DNA of 64,000 nucleotides from Bryobacteraceae bacterium. GTDB lineage: Bacteria; Acidobacteriota; Terriglobia; Bryobacterales; Bryobacteraceae. The DNA lies in assembly GCA_025928545.1 (NCBI GenBank), contig JAICJH010000001.1, forward strand, positions 62,001 through 126,000. Direction: 5' to 3'. The notes under the pieces were generated by a model that saw nothing but the letters and a program-made list of their open reading frames with translations, had not been told where the DNA came from and ran no database searches. This document shows positions 35,406-43,668 of this stretch, piece by piece (the stretch's first letter is position 1; the number at the start of each line of letters is the position of its first letter). The translations under genes were made by a program, and so were the position numbers.

Positions 35406-36202
35406 TACTGTGCACGTTGACGGAAGCGAAACCAGGAGTGGGTGAACGCGAGTATCGCGGAAGCGATGGCGATCCAGAGCAACCGATTCGCCACTATCGA
35501 GGCGTCCAGTGCAACCAGAACGGTGTTTTTCTCGAGCGGGGTCAGACTATCGGACATGACGTTCAGGATAGTGGCGCGGCATGTTGGATCCAGCAACTGG
35601 ACGAGAGCGGGCATTCGCAGGACGTTCAGAACCATGGCTCCCGTTACGCCGAGCGCCACGAAAAAGAGCACGGTCCCCAGGTAACTGAGGATGGTTCGTC
35701 GTTTCAGCGCGGCCACGGAGAACTGAACCGCGCCAAAGAGAAAGGCAGTCGGCAAAGCCAACACGCCGTAAGAACTGAGATACCCACCGGGGCGAAAAGG
35801 ACCGACAAGCCGCGGCTCCAGGCCCGGCAGGTAGACGGCGGCGAGGGTTCCCAGTGGCACGGCGAGCAGGATCAGGGCATTGAGCAGAAACGCGGCAAGA
35901 AAACGTCCCGCAAGGTAGTCGGCCTTGCTGATGGGAGCGGTGTAAACGAGCGGGTACATCCGGGTCTCTGCGTCTCGCGCCCCCGCACTGCCGGCCACCG
36001 CGGGGGCAATCAGAATCCAGAGCAGACTGGTGAGGACAGTATCCTGGGCGATGCTGAAAGGAGAATTGACGACGCCCTCTCCCCCACCGGCAGTCCGGAT
36101 GAGCAGAAAAGCGAACGCAAACAGCGCCCCAAAATACAGCCACGTGCGGACGCGGCCCGCCTGATAAACGAACTCAAAGCGCACGATCTCCCGGAACTTC
36201 AC
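35405..36202 (-). CDS. ABC transporter permease (ABC-2 type)
   Basis: A 265-residue integral membrane protein with about six hydrophobic helices (TWLYFGALFAFAFLLI near 20-35, SLLWILIAPAVAG, FLLNALILLAVPLGTLAAVYL, ILSYLGTVLFFVALGVTG, and a final helix LLWIAIASAILAF). It has the short cytoplasmic elbow ISKADYLAGRF typical of exporters of this type. Its ATG (36202) overlaps the ATPase stop by four bases, and its TAA overlaps the next gene's ATG by one. It should dimerise with the fused permease at 32679-35405. The cargo is unknown. Confidence 0.87.
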   Translation of the reverse strand: MKFREIVRFEFVYQAGRVRTWLYFGALFAFAFLLIRTAGGGEGVVNSPFSIAQDTVLTSLLWILIAPAVAGSAGARDAETRMYPLVYTAPISKADYLAGRFLAAFLLNALILLAVPLGTLAAVYLPGLEPRLVGPFRPGGYLSSYGVLALPTAFLFGAVQFSVAALKRRTILSYLGTVLFFVALGVTGAMVLNVLRMPALVQLLDPTCRATILNVMSDSLTPLEKNTVLVALDASIVANRLLWIAIASAILAFTHSWFRFRQRAQ

Positions 36203-37110
36203 CGTCGTTCCTCCAGCTCCGGGAACTCGCGTCGCCGTCCGATGCGTCCCGCCAAAGCGCTGAAGTAAACGTCTTCGAGGTCCGGGATCGCAGCCTCAAA
36301 GCCCGCGCCTGGTTTCGCCTCGCAATAGATATGCGCGATTGTGCGTCCGGCGTAGAGTTTGGTTGAGATCACCGCGTGCTGTCGTTCCAGGTCTGCCAGA
36401 ACTTCCCGCGAAACTTCGCAGCTCCAGATGCGGCCCCGAAGGTCCTCCATCGCCCGCGGGGGGGCGGCCTCAAGCAGAATCTCCCCTTTGTCGATGATGG
36501 CCATTCTGGTGCACAGTTCACTCACGTCCTCCACGATGTGCGTGGAAAGGAGAACGACGCTGTTCTCGCCGAGCGCGCTCAACAGGTTCAGGAATCGCAC
36601 GCGTTCGGCCGGATCGAGACCCGCCGTCGGCTCATCCACGATCATCAGTTTCGGATCGCCCAGCAGTGCCACCGCTACACCGAACCGCTGCCGCATGCCT
36701 CCGGAGTAGCCCCCGAGTTTCTGTTGGCGGACGTCCCAGAGGTTCGTTTGCCGAAGCAGCCCCTCTACAACCTCTTTGCGCGCCCCACGCCCGACGATGC
36801 CCTTCAGGATGGCAAAGTGCTCCAGCAGGTCCTCGGCGTTCACTTTCGGATAGACACCAAATTCCTGCGGCAGATACCCAAGCGTCTGACGGATCTCGTC
36901 TTTCTGATTCAGGACGTCAATCCCGTCGAGCGTCACACTGCCGCTGTCCGGATCCTGCAACGTGGCCAGAACGCGCATCAGAGTTGACTTGCCCGCGCCA
37001 TTGGGACCGAGCAGGCCGTACAGTCCCTTGGGAATCGTAAGGGTAACGTCCCTCAGTGCCCGCACGCCATTGGGATAGGCTTTGGATACATCGCGAATCT
37101 GTAGTTCCAT
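36199..37110 (-). CDS. ABC transporter ATP-binding protein
   Basis: A 303-residue ATPase. Walker A is GPNGAGKST (about residues 36-44), Q-loop region LPQEFGVYP, signature YSGGMRQR, Walker B LMIVDEPTAGLD, then H-loop LLSTHIVED. The C-terminal ~90 residues are the extra regulatory part usual in ABC-2 exporter ATPases. It leads the operon whose other members are the permease and the permease/M1-like fusion; by analogy with ATPases of such operons, it energises an exporter or a mechanotransmission complex. The start at 37110 is followed upstream by a 357-bp gap holding the promoter. Confidence 0.93.
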   Translation of the reverse strand: MELQIRDVSKAYPNGVRALRDVTLTIPKGLYGLLGPNGAGKSTLMRVLATLQDPDSGSVTLDGIDVLNQKDEIRQTLGYLPQEFGVYPKVNAEDLLEHFAILKGIVGRGARKEVVEGLLRQTNLWDVRQQKLGGYSGGMRQRFGVAVALLGDPKLMIVDEPTAGLDPAERVRFLNLLSALGENSVVLLSTHIVEDVSELCTRMAIIDKGEILLEAAPPRAMEDLRGRIWSCEVSREVLADLERQHAVISTKLYAGRTIAHIYCEAKPGAGFEAAIPDLEDVYFSALAGRIGRRREFPELEERR

Positions 37111-37285
37111 GCTTTAGTTGTGCGTGCGTGTTGTCAGGCGTGTGAACGTTTACTTCTTCTTGACAGTGTACGGCTTCGCATGCCTCACTGAGCTGCCCAA
37201 AATAACTTTATACCAAAAAGTTCTCTGCGTCAACGCGAAGGTCAAAAACCTGAGCTTCGCCTTCGGGCCAAGGGACCTGAAACAA

Positions 37286-37325
37286 AGGCCCCGATCGGCG
37301 TCCATCTGCGTGCATCGGCGGCTAT
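37286..37325 (+). repeat. Dispersed ~40-bp intergenic repeat, copy B
   Basis: Most divergent of the three copies: the middle unit reads CCATCTGCGTG instead of ATCGGCGTG, but the flanking GATCGGCGT and the end ATCGGCGGCTAT match copy C exactly. It lies between divergent operons. Confidence 0.7.
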
Positions 37326-37389
37326 TTAGGTTTTTCCCTATCCTGCCGATCGCCGTGTTTGGTGACGGAGGCCCACTACATCTTCCAGC

Positions 37390-37417
37390 TTGCGCTTTGT
37401 GTACGATTCCGTATAAA
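37390..37417 (+). promoter_or_regulatory. Possible sigma-70 promoter of the histidine kinase operon
   Basis: TTGCGC (37390-37395), 16 bases, TATAAA (37412-37417), 50 bases before the ATG at 37468. GTGAGGG precedes the ATG as a ribosome-binding site. Based on consensus only. Confidence 0.35.
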
Positions 37418-37429
37418 CTGCACATTAGA

Positions 37430-37449
37430 AATTCGTAAGGGAACGAATT
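37430..37449. promoter_or_regulatory. Inverted repeat in the histidine kinase leader
   Basis: Perfect 7-bp arms AATTCGT and ACGAATT separated by AAGGGA, just after the putative -10. It could be an operator for the NarL-type regulator encoded in the same operon, or a leader hairpin that affects translation. Confidence 0.45.
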
Positions 37450-37467
37450 GCGGCGAAGTGAGGGTGA

Positions 37468-38775
37468 ATGGCCAGACCTTTCCGGGAGAACCTTGCCCTG
37501 GGCGGGGGGTATACTCTTGTCCTGGGTCTATTGATCTGCTCCACTATTGAAGCCTACCGGTTGCAGCGCACGCTGTCGATGCGGGAAGCCGCTGTTTATC
37601 AGAGCCATATTGAACGGGAAAATGCGCTGTCGGAGCTGCGCGACCTCATGTGGCTGGGGGCAACCTATGCCCGGGAGTATCTGATCGACGGCGACGCCGT
37701 GCGATTTCGTTCACAGATAGCGGAAATCACACAGAAGGGGAAAGTGAGCGCGGCACTGCTGCGCCCCGAAGCCGCGCACAGTTTTTTCGTCTATACGGAG
37801 GCTTGGTCGAAGCTCGCCGCCGCCAGTCCGGGTGGCCGCGAATTGACCATGAGCCTGATAGAAAAAGAGCTGCTGCCGCTCCGGCTCGGCGTTCTGGAAA
37901 CGCTGGAACAGACGAAGGCCGACATTCAGAACGAACTTCGCTCGGCTGAGGGAGATCTGGCGAAAACGCAGCTCGCCATCGTTTGGCAGCTTTTCATTGT
38001 CCTGGGCAGTTCCCTGCTCGCGGGTCTTGCTATCGCGGGCGTGACGATGCGTTATGTCCGTAACTGGCAGTTGGAACGAACGGAACATGCCGTCGAAATG
38101 GCCCATCTTTCCGCGCGCCTCCAGGATGTTCAGGAAGAGGAGCGGAAATCTCTGGCTCACGAACTGCACGATGAGGTGGGCCAGACTTTGACTGCGCTGC
38201 GAATGGAGATTTCACCGGCGCTTGCCGCCAGCCAGAATCCGGCGGTGCGCGAGCGCCTCCGACATTCGTACGCTCTGGCGGAGCGGGCTTTGCAGACGGT
38301 CCGTCACATCTCGCTGATGCTCCGGCCTTCCCTGCTGGACGATCTTGGACTGGACGCGGCGCTCGAATGGCATCTGAAGGAATTCTCGCGCCGAAGCGGC
38401 ATTCAGACCGAATATCTCAGCGATGAAGGCATGATGGAGCTTTCCGATGAAACGCGAACGTGCATCTACCGGGTGGCGCAGGAAGCCCTGAACAACTGCG
38501 AGAAGTATTCGCGCGCGCTGAAAGTGCGGGTGGTGGTGCGGAGTTCGGAAGATTCGATCATGGTGGAAATCAGCGACAACGGAATCGGGTTCCATCTCAA
38601 CTCGCGCGGCATGCCGGCCGGTGGCACCGGATTGCTGGGCATACGCGAACGCGTATCGCGCCTCGGCGGAGCGGCACTCGTCGACACCAGTCCCGGCGGT
38701 GGGGGAACACGTGTACTGGCGACGCTTCCTCTGACCGCCACAGAGCGCAAAAGGGAAAGCGCCTCGGTCGCGTGA
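37468..38775 (+). CDS. Sensor histidine kinase, HisKA_3 (NarX/DegS) type
   Basis: A 435-residue membrane kinase. Helices at about residues 12-28 and 172-195 enclose a ~140-residue periplasmic part rich in Glu/Leu helices, like a four-helix sensor bundle without a named ligand domain. The cytoplasmic part has the HisKA_3 motif ELHDEVGQTLTALRME with phospho-acceptor H234, then a HATPase_c with the N-box EALNNCEKYSRA, D-x-G-x-G as DNGIGF, and GTGLLGIRERV. The stop overlaps the response-regulator ATG by one base (TGATG), so kinase and regulator are made together. The signal is unknown. Confidence 0.93.
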   Translation: MARPFRENLALGGGYTLVLGLLICSTIEAYRLQRTLSMREAAVYQSHIERENALSELRDLMWLGATYAREYLIDGDAVRFRSQIAEITQKGKVSAALLRPEAAHSFFVYTEAWSKLAAASPGGRELTMSLIEKELLPLRLGVLETLEQTKADIQNELRSAEGDLAKTQLAIVWQLFIVLGSSLLAGLAIAGVTMRYVRNWQLERTEHAVEMAHLSARLQDVQEEERKSLAHELHDEVGQTLTALRMEISPALAASQNPAVRERLRHSYALAERALQTVRHISLMLRPSLLDDLGLDAALEWHLKEFSRRSGIQTEYLSDEGMMELSDETRTCIYRVAQEALNNCEKYSRALKVRVVVRSSEDSIMVEISDNGIGFHLNSRGMPAGGTGLLGIRERVSRLGGAALVDTSPGGGGTRVLATLPLTATERKRESASVA

Positions 38776-39416
38776 TGACTACAGTGCTGGTAGTGGACGA
38801 TCACGCGCTGGTGCGGCACGGCATCCGCCGCATTGTGGAAAGCCACGGCGAATTTGAAGTGGTGGCAGAGGCGGGGTCGGGCATCGCGGCGATAGAGGAG
38901 GCCCGGCGACACCAGCCTGCGTTAGTGATTATGGATGTCGGGATGAAGGGACTGAGCGGGTTGGCGGTACTCGGGCAAATTCGCCAGTGTTCCCGGGAGA
39001 CGCGCGCGATTATTGTGACAATGCACGCCGACGAGCGCTATGTGTACCGGGCCGTGCGCGAGGGGGCGCGCGGCTATGTGCTGAAAGATTCGGTGGAGGA
39101 GGATCTTATTCAGGCCCTGCTCACAGTGCTTGGCGGAGGACGCTATTTCAGTCCGGCGGTCCGTCGCTTCGCCGATCCGGTGACCAGCGCTGAGCGCGAC
39201 CGGATGCCCGACGATCCGTACGAGTTGCTGACTCAGAGGGAACGGGAACTGTATCACTTACTTGCCGAAGGCGACAGCAATAAAGACATTGCGAAGGCTC
39301 TGGGTCTCAGCCTGCACACGGTGGAAACACACCGCGCGCGGATCATGGAGAAACTCGGTCTGCATACAGCGGCGGAACTGGTGATCAGCGCAGTGCGGCG
39401 TGGGCTGGTTGCGTAA
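38775..39416 (+). CDS. NarL/FixJ-family response regulator
   Basis: A 213-residue partner of the kinase. Receiver: the acidic pocket DD at residues 8-9, phospho-acceptor D54 in VIMDVGM, Lys in YVLKDS. Output: a LuxR-type helix-turn-helix at about 150-210 (LTQRERELYHLLAEGDSNKDIAKALGLS, then HTVETHRARIMEKLGL). It should bind DNA as a phosphorylated dimer; the inverted repeat at 37430-37449 is a candidate site. Its 3' end overlaps the convergent membrane protein gene by 32 bases. Confidence 0.93.
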   Translation: MTTVLVVDDHALVRHGIRRIVESHGEFEVVAEAGSGIAAIEEARRHQPALVIMDVGMKGLSGLAVLGQIRQCSRETRAIIVTMHADERYVYRAVREGARGYVLKDSVEEDLIQALLTVLGGGRYFSPAVRRFADPVTSAERDRMPDDPYELLTQRERELYHLLAEGDSNKDIAKALGLSLHTVETHRARIMEKLGLHTAAELVISAVRRGLVA

Positions 39417-40698
39417 CCGTGGCTGAGTCGGGTGTTGTGAAGACGCCCGAGGGACAATCGGCGCGCTGATAGCCATCCTTCCAGATCAGCAGTTGCCCTG
39501 GCTCGCGATGCAGCACGATGCTGACGGCGAGATTGCCCACCAGCGATGCATACGGGAAACACTCGATGGATACGGGTGTATGGCCTTCGCGGACCAGGCG
39601 CAGCACCGTCTCACTCGCTGCGGCGCGGGCAAGATACTGAGGGCGTTTAACGAACCAGAGATACACGCAATGGTGAGCGATCAGCACCGCGGCCACAGCG
39701 GGTGCGGCAAAGCGTGACCGGGTCTGCATGCGATCGCGGAAACTGACGAAAGCGACGCCGACCAGCAATGCGAGCCCGGCACTGGGCAGATATGTGTGGC
39801 GGCTGGGAATCCGCGGCATATAGGTGAGGAATGAAAACGGCAGCAGCGCTATGGAGATCCATACGCCGGCGGCCAGAAGCAATGTTCTGTAGCGGCGCCA
39901 TTCGCCGGACATGGCGAGCCAGATCAGACTCAGCAAACCCCAGACCCAGAGGAGGCGGCCAAAACTATTCCGCCACGTGATCCAGAACGGCGCGTGGATG
40001 GAAAACGTCCCGTCATTGAGGTGCTGGTAGGTTTTGCCCGCGGTCAGAATTTCGTAGGTATAGATGACGGCGATCGCAGCGAAGGGTATGACGCCAGCCA
40101 GTTGAACCCGCCGCCTGGAGCCATCCCACCATGCGATGAGCGCGGCGAAGGGGACGAGGACGACGCCGGGCTCTTTCGAAAATATCGCCAGCAGGAAGAG
40201 GGCGAACGACGCCAGGTAAAGGCTCCAGCCGCCGGAAGGCCTGGCCATCCAGCGCGTCCAGACAAGCAGAAAACAGATTACAAAGAAAAACATGATGAGT
40301 TCATGCAGCGCGGCGTACCACATGACCGCCTCCTGATGACCCAGATAAACCGCGAAAAAAGCGGCGGTGGTGAACGAAATTCTCCAGCCGATTCGTTTCC
40401 ACGAGCCCAGGGCGAAGAGCAGCCAGACGTTGAGCACGTGCAGGAGAAGTGTGGACGCATAGAGTACGGAGGGCGCGACACCGAGGAGGCTATCGGTCCA
40501 CCAGGTGTAGAGGATCGATGTTGCCCGCGAACGGTAGAGGCGGTCGGAGGCGAGCGATGCCCAGCCGGAAGGTGGTCCCCACGTGCGCGATATGTCGATC
40601 TGCTGGTAGTCGTCGGCGATGAGGGGCTGGGAAAAGACGGGAACGTAGGGTAGAACCGCCAGCGTAGCGAGGGCGGTCAGAAGCAGAGCAATTCGCAC
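39385..40698 (-). CDS. Polytopic membrane protein, glycosyltransferase (GT-C-like) type
   Basis: About 437 residues with about eleven hydrophobic helices. The first periplasmic loop carries ADDYQQI, an Asp pair after the first helix as in polyprenyl-phosphate-dependent GT-C enzymes, and the helices FALGSWKRI, FTTAAFFAVYLGHQEAVMWYAALHE and FVICFLLVW follow. A C-terminal soluble tail (about 370-437) contains SIECFPY. The frame is open to ATG 40773, but GTG 40698 fits better: it leaves an 83-bp gap to the divergent operon and starts right at the first helix. It probably adds a sugar to a surface polymer together with the genes at 40782-44435. The stop overlaps the response regulator gene. Confidence 0.7.
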   Translation of the reverse strand: MRIALLLTALATLAVLPYVPVFSQPLIADDYQQIDISRTWGPPSGWASLASDRLYRSRATSILYTWWTDSLLGVAPSVLYASTLLLHVLNVWLLFALGSWKRIGWRISFTTAAFFAVYLGHQEAVMWYAALHELIMFFFVICFLLVWTRWMARPSGGWSLYLASFALFLLAIFSKEPGVVLVPFAALIAWWDGSRRRVQLAGVIPFAAIAVIYTYEILTAGKTYQHLNDGTFSIHAPFWITWRNSFGRLLWVWGLLSLIWLAMSGEWRRYRTLLLAAGVWISIALLPFSFLTYMPRIPSRHTYLPSAGLALLVGVAFVSFRDRMQTRSRFAAPAVAAVLIAHHCVYLWFVKRPQYLARAAASETVLRLVREGHTPVSIECFPYASLVGNLAVSIVLHREPGQLLIWKDGYQRADCPSGVFTTPDSATVTQPAHAALR

Positions 40699-40781
40699 CT
40701 GATCATTAAACGCCCGCGGGCGGCGTGAGGCAATACAGAATTTGCTGTATGGACGGCAACCCGCTTCAGGCATATCGTGGG

Positions 40782-41507
40782 ATGCCGATGGTCTTTCCCT
40801 ACAGCCTGAGCGTGTTCTTTCCCGCGTACAACGATGCTCCGTCTCTTCCGGAACTGATCCGTACAGCGTTTGAAGTGCTGGAGAAATATGTGGTGGATTA
40901 TGAAGTCATCGTGGTCAACGATGGCAGCGAGGACGAAACGGCGGAGGTTTTGGCCGGCCTTCAGCGCGAGTTCGGGAAGCGGCTGCGGGTGGTGACCCAC
41001 GCGAAAAATCGCGGATATGGAGGGGCGCTGCGGAGTGGCTTTGAAGCGGCAACCCGGGAGTTTGTTTTTTATACCGATGGCGACGGCCAGTACGATGTGC
41101 GGGAACTACCCAGGCTGCTGGAAGTGGCATTGCCGGATACCGGCCTGGTGAATGGTTTTAAGACAGGCCGGCAGGACCCCTGGCATCGTGTTGCGATCGG
41201 GCTGCTCTATAACAAGTTCGCGCGCCTGCTTTTCCGCGTAAGACTCCGCGACATCGATTGCGATTACCGGCTGGTGCGCCGTTCGCTGCTGACGCGCAGT
41301 CCGCTGACCTGCACCAGCGGTACGGTGTGCGTGGAACTGGTGAAGAAGCTGGAATCGAGCGGCATGCGGATCGCGGAAGTTCCCGTGTCCCACTATCCGC
41401 GCAGGCACGGAAGCTCGCAGTTTTTCCGGCCGGCTTCGCTGGGAGCGACATTTCTGCAGCTGTGCATACTCTATGTGCGTTTCGTTGCCCTGCGGGAGCC
41501 GCGGTGA
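40782..41507 (+). CDS. Family 2 glycosyltransferase
   Basis: A 241-residue GT-A enzyme resembling dolichyl/undecaprenyl-phosphate mannosyltransferases (DPM1/DpgA-like). Landmarks: FFPAYNDAPSLPELI, VIVVNDGSEDET, HAKNRGYGGALRSGF, and the DxD-type YTDGDGQYD. It lacks a C-terminal membrane segment, so it is a soluble or peripheral enzyme. The product is probably a lipid-linked sugar for the GT-C-like protein next door. ATG 40782 or 40788 is likely; the frame is open from 40725. Its TGA overlaps the DegT start (GTGA). Confidence 0.88.
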   Translation: MPMVFPYSLSVFFPAYNDAPSLPELIRTAFEVLEKYVVDYEVIVVNDGSEDETAEVLAGLQREFGKRLRVVTHAKNRGYGGALRSGFEAATREFVFYTDGDGQYDVRELPRLLEVALPDTGLVNGFKTGRQDPWHRVAIGLLYNKFARLLFRVRLRDIDCDYRLVRRSLLTRSPLTCTSGTVCVELVKKLESSGMRIAEVPVSHYPRRHGSSQFFRPASLGATFLQLCILYVRFVALREPR

Positions 41508-42601
41508 TTGCTGAACGCTGTCTTTCGATGTTCGATTTGCGGCCCGTGACGAAGAGAGCCGCGCCGGAAATCGCCCTGAATCTTGCGGCGATGCACGCCG
41601 CAGGGCAATATGTGCTGGGAGAGCAGGTCCAGCGATTCGAGACCGAACTGGCGGCAACATTCCATGCGGGGCACGCCGTAGGGGTGGGTAGCGGCACGGC
41701 CGCAATCGAGCTTTGCCTGCGGGAAGCGGGGATCGTTCGAGGCGAACAGGAGGTGATTGTACCGTCGTTCACTTCACTGTTTACGGCGCAGGCGGTGCTG
41801 GCGGCCGGAGCGCGGCTTCGGATCGCCGATGTAGACCCCGACACCCTGCTGTTGACGGCGGAAACAGTGCTGAAGGCATGGACGCCGCGAACCGCCGCCG
41901 TGCTGTGCGTTCACCTTTATGGCGAGGTCTGCGGCCTGGATGAGATCGCCGGCGTGTGCCGGGACCGGGGCGCGGTGCTGATCCAGGATGCCTGCCAGGC
42001 CCATGGCGCGACGTATCGCGGCAAACCACTGACCGCGCTCTCAACTTATACCGCATATAGTTTCTATCCGACGAAAAACCTCGGCGGCGTGGGCGACGGC
42101 GGGGCCGTAGTCACCGATTCCGCGCGAGTGGCGCGCCGAATCCGGCTGCTGCGCGATGGCGGACGCCGGGACGGGCAACTCGCGCGGGCCCCGGGCATAA
42201 ACTCGCGGCTGGACGAGATACAGGCTTGCTATCTGCGCGCGTTTCTGCCGCATCTCGCCTACTGGAACGGGCACAGGCGGAGAATCGCGGGCGCGTACCG
42301 GCGCGCCGGAATCCGTCTCGTCGGAGCATCGGAAAACTCGGCGCATCATCTGTGCGTGACCCGATTCAGCCGGAGGGACAGCCTGCGGGCCGCGCTCGCG
42401 GCCGAAGGAATTCAGACGGCGGTCCATTATCCCTGCCCTCTGCATTCCCAGCCGGCGTTTCGCGGCAGATGGAGCAGCGCGGGGAGGCCTGTCATATCGG
42501 AATTGGCGGCGAGAGAAGTCATCTCTCTGCCCGGCGGACCACATATTACGGAACGTGACGCAGAGCAGATCGCGGAAAGAATCCGCATGAGGACCCGATG
42601 A
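41504..42601 (+). CDS. DegT/DnrJ/EryC1/StrS-type sugar aminotransferase
   Basis: A 365-residue PLP enzyme that transaminates keto sugars for surface glycans. Features: GSGTAAIELCLRE (phosphate site), SFTSLFTAQAVLAAGA, VHLYGEVCGLDEI, DACQAHGA, and the Schiff-base Lys in SFYPTKNLGGVGDGGAV. GTG 41504 overlaps the previous stop by four bases; ATG 41528 is an alternative. The ATG of the next gene overlaps its stop (ATGA). The amino-sugar product may be extended by the downstream epimerase and methyltransferase. Confidence 0.93.
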   Translation: MIAERCLSMFDLRPVTKRAAPEIALNLAAMHAAGQYVLGEQVQRFETELAATFHAGHAVGVGSGTAAIELCLREAGIVRGEQEVIVPSFTSLFTAQAVLAAGARLRIADVDPDTLLLTAETVLKAWTPRTAAVLCVHLYGEVCGLDEIAGVCRDRGAVLIQDACQAHGATYRGKPLTALSTYTAYSFYPTKNLGGVGDGGAVVTDSARVARRIRLLRDGGRRDGQLARAPGINSRLDEIQACYLRAFLPHLAYWNGHRRRIAGAYRRAGIRLVGASENSAHHLCVTRFSRRDSLRAALAAEGIQTAVHYPCPLHSQPAFRGRWSSAGRPVISELAAREVISLPGGPHITERDAEQIAERIRMRTR

Positions 42602-43668
42602 CGGCTGAAATACGGCAATGGTACAAGGGAAGGCGCGTGCTGGTCACCGGAGGTCTGGGATTTATCGGCAGCAATCTCGCGCTGGCACTGTGGCGGATGG
42701 GAGCCGTGGTGACGGTGGCGGATTCTTCCGAGCCCGGCTGCGGTGCGAACCCATTCAACGTTAAGCCGGCGGCGGAGGAGATTGCGATCGTCCAGGGAGA
42801 TATCGCGGACGAAGAGCTGATGGCCCCGGTGCTTCAGCAAACAGACTTGATCTTTAATCTGGCGGGCGAAGTCAGCCACACCCACTCCATGCTGTTTCCG
42901 GAGCGGGACTTCCGCATCAACTCATCCGCGCAACTGCGCTTTCTGCAGGCGTGCGGCCGGCACGCATGGCAGCGAAGGGTGGTATACGCGAGCACGCGCC
43001 AGGTTTATGGAACGCCGGGAAGGCTTCCGGTTTCGGAAAAACATCAGGTTGCTCCTCTGGACTACAACGGGGTTCACAAGCATGCGGCGGAGCAGTACCA
43101 TTTGATTCTCACGCGACTCGGCGAACTCGATGGGATGGTGCTTCGGCTCACCAACATTTATGGCCCGCGGATGGCAATCGGGCTTTCCTGTCAGGGGTTT
43201 CTGCCGCTGTTTTTCCAGCGCGCGATGGAGGGCGGCCAGCTCAGTGTCTTCGGCGACGGGGGGCAACTCCGGGACCCGATTTACGTGGACGATGCCTGCA
43301 ACGCGTTGCTCCTGGCCGGCGCCGTTGTAAACCCGCCGTACCGGACGCTGAATATCGGGTCGAGCTCGGCGGTATTTTCGCTCAATGAAATTGCGGAGGA
43401 GATTTCACGCCAGGCGGTACTGCCGCATTTTCGCGTGCAGCCGTTTCCGGCGGCGAGACAGAAGATCGATATCGGAAGCTATGTCTCGAGTGACAGGCGC
43501 TCGACCGCCGTGCTGGGCTGGCGCGCGCGCGTCGATCTGGCCGAGGGAATCCGCCGCACCCTGACGTATTACGGAGAGCACTACCGGCACTATCGCGCCG
43601 GAATCGCCGGAGGTGCGTGTCCGTTGGGCCATCAAGCGCGGGCCGCGGTTGCGACTCCCGTATCATGA
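42598..43668 (+). CDS. NAD-dependent epimerase/dehydratase (extended SDR)
   Basis: A 356-residue nucleotide-sugar modifying enzyme. The Rossmann motif TGGLGFIGSNLA is at residues ~17-28, followed by NLAGEVSHTHSM, VYASTRQVYGTPG, and LRLTNIYGPRM. In the catalytic loop, where YxxxK is normal, the sequence is DYNGVHKHAAEQY: Asn takes the Tyr position, with Tyr one residue earlier. Similar N-G-x-x-K loops occur in some CDP/dTDP-sugar epimerase relatives. It is coupled by ATGA overlaps on both sides. The substrate is unknown, but the operon context suggests a dTDP- or UDP-sugar. Confidence 0.9.
   Translation: MTAEIRQWYKGRRVLVTGGLGFIGSNLALALWRMGAVVTVADSSEPGCGANPFNVKPAAEEIAIVQGDIADEELMAPVLQQTDLIFNLAGEVSHTHSMLFPERDFRINSSAQLRFLQACGRHAWQRRVVYASTRQVYGTPGRLPVSEKHQVAPLDYNGVHKHAAEQYHLILTRLGELDGMVLRLTNIYGPRMAIGLSCQGFLPLFFQRAMEGGQLSVFGDGGQLRDPIYVDDACNALLLAGAVVNPPYRTLNIGSSSAVFSLNEIAEEISRQAVLPHFRVQPFPAARQKIDIGSYVSSDRRSTAVLGWRARVDLAEGIRRTLTYYGEHYRHYRAGIAGGACPLGHQARAAVATPVS

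Larger units (their letters stand above)
37111..37467. promoter_or_regulatory. 357-bp divergent region between ABC and two-component operons
   Basis: Holds the promoters of both operons and one dispersed repeat (copy B, 37286-37325). The left half contains low-complexity pyrimidine-rich tracts and no gene. A minus-strand open frame at 37150-37425 is made of repeat sequence and is not a gene. On the right are a plausible promoter (37390-37417) and a leader hairpin (37430-37449). Confidence 0.5.

Noticed and set aside
37150..37425. 91-codon minus-strand frame between the ABC and two-component operons
   Set aside because: Made of the dispersed repeat and low-complexity tracts, and lies in a promoter region.
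39385..39416. 32-base tail overlap of the response regulator and the membrane protein as evidence of a special regulatory link
   Set aside because: Convergent overlaps of this size are common in GC-rich genomes and need no special explanation.
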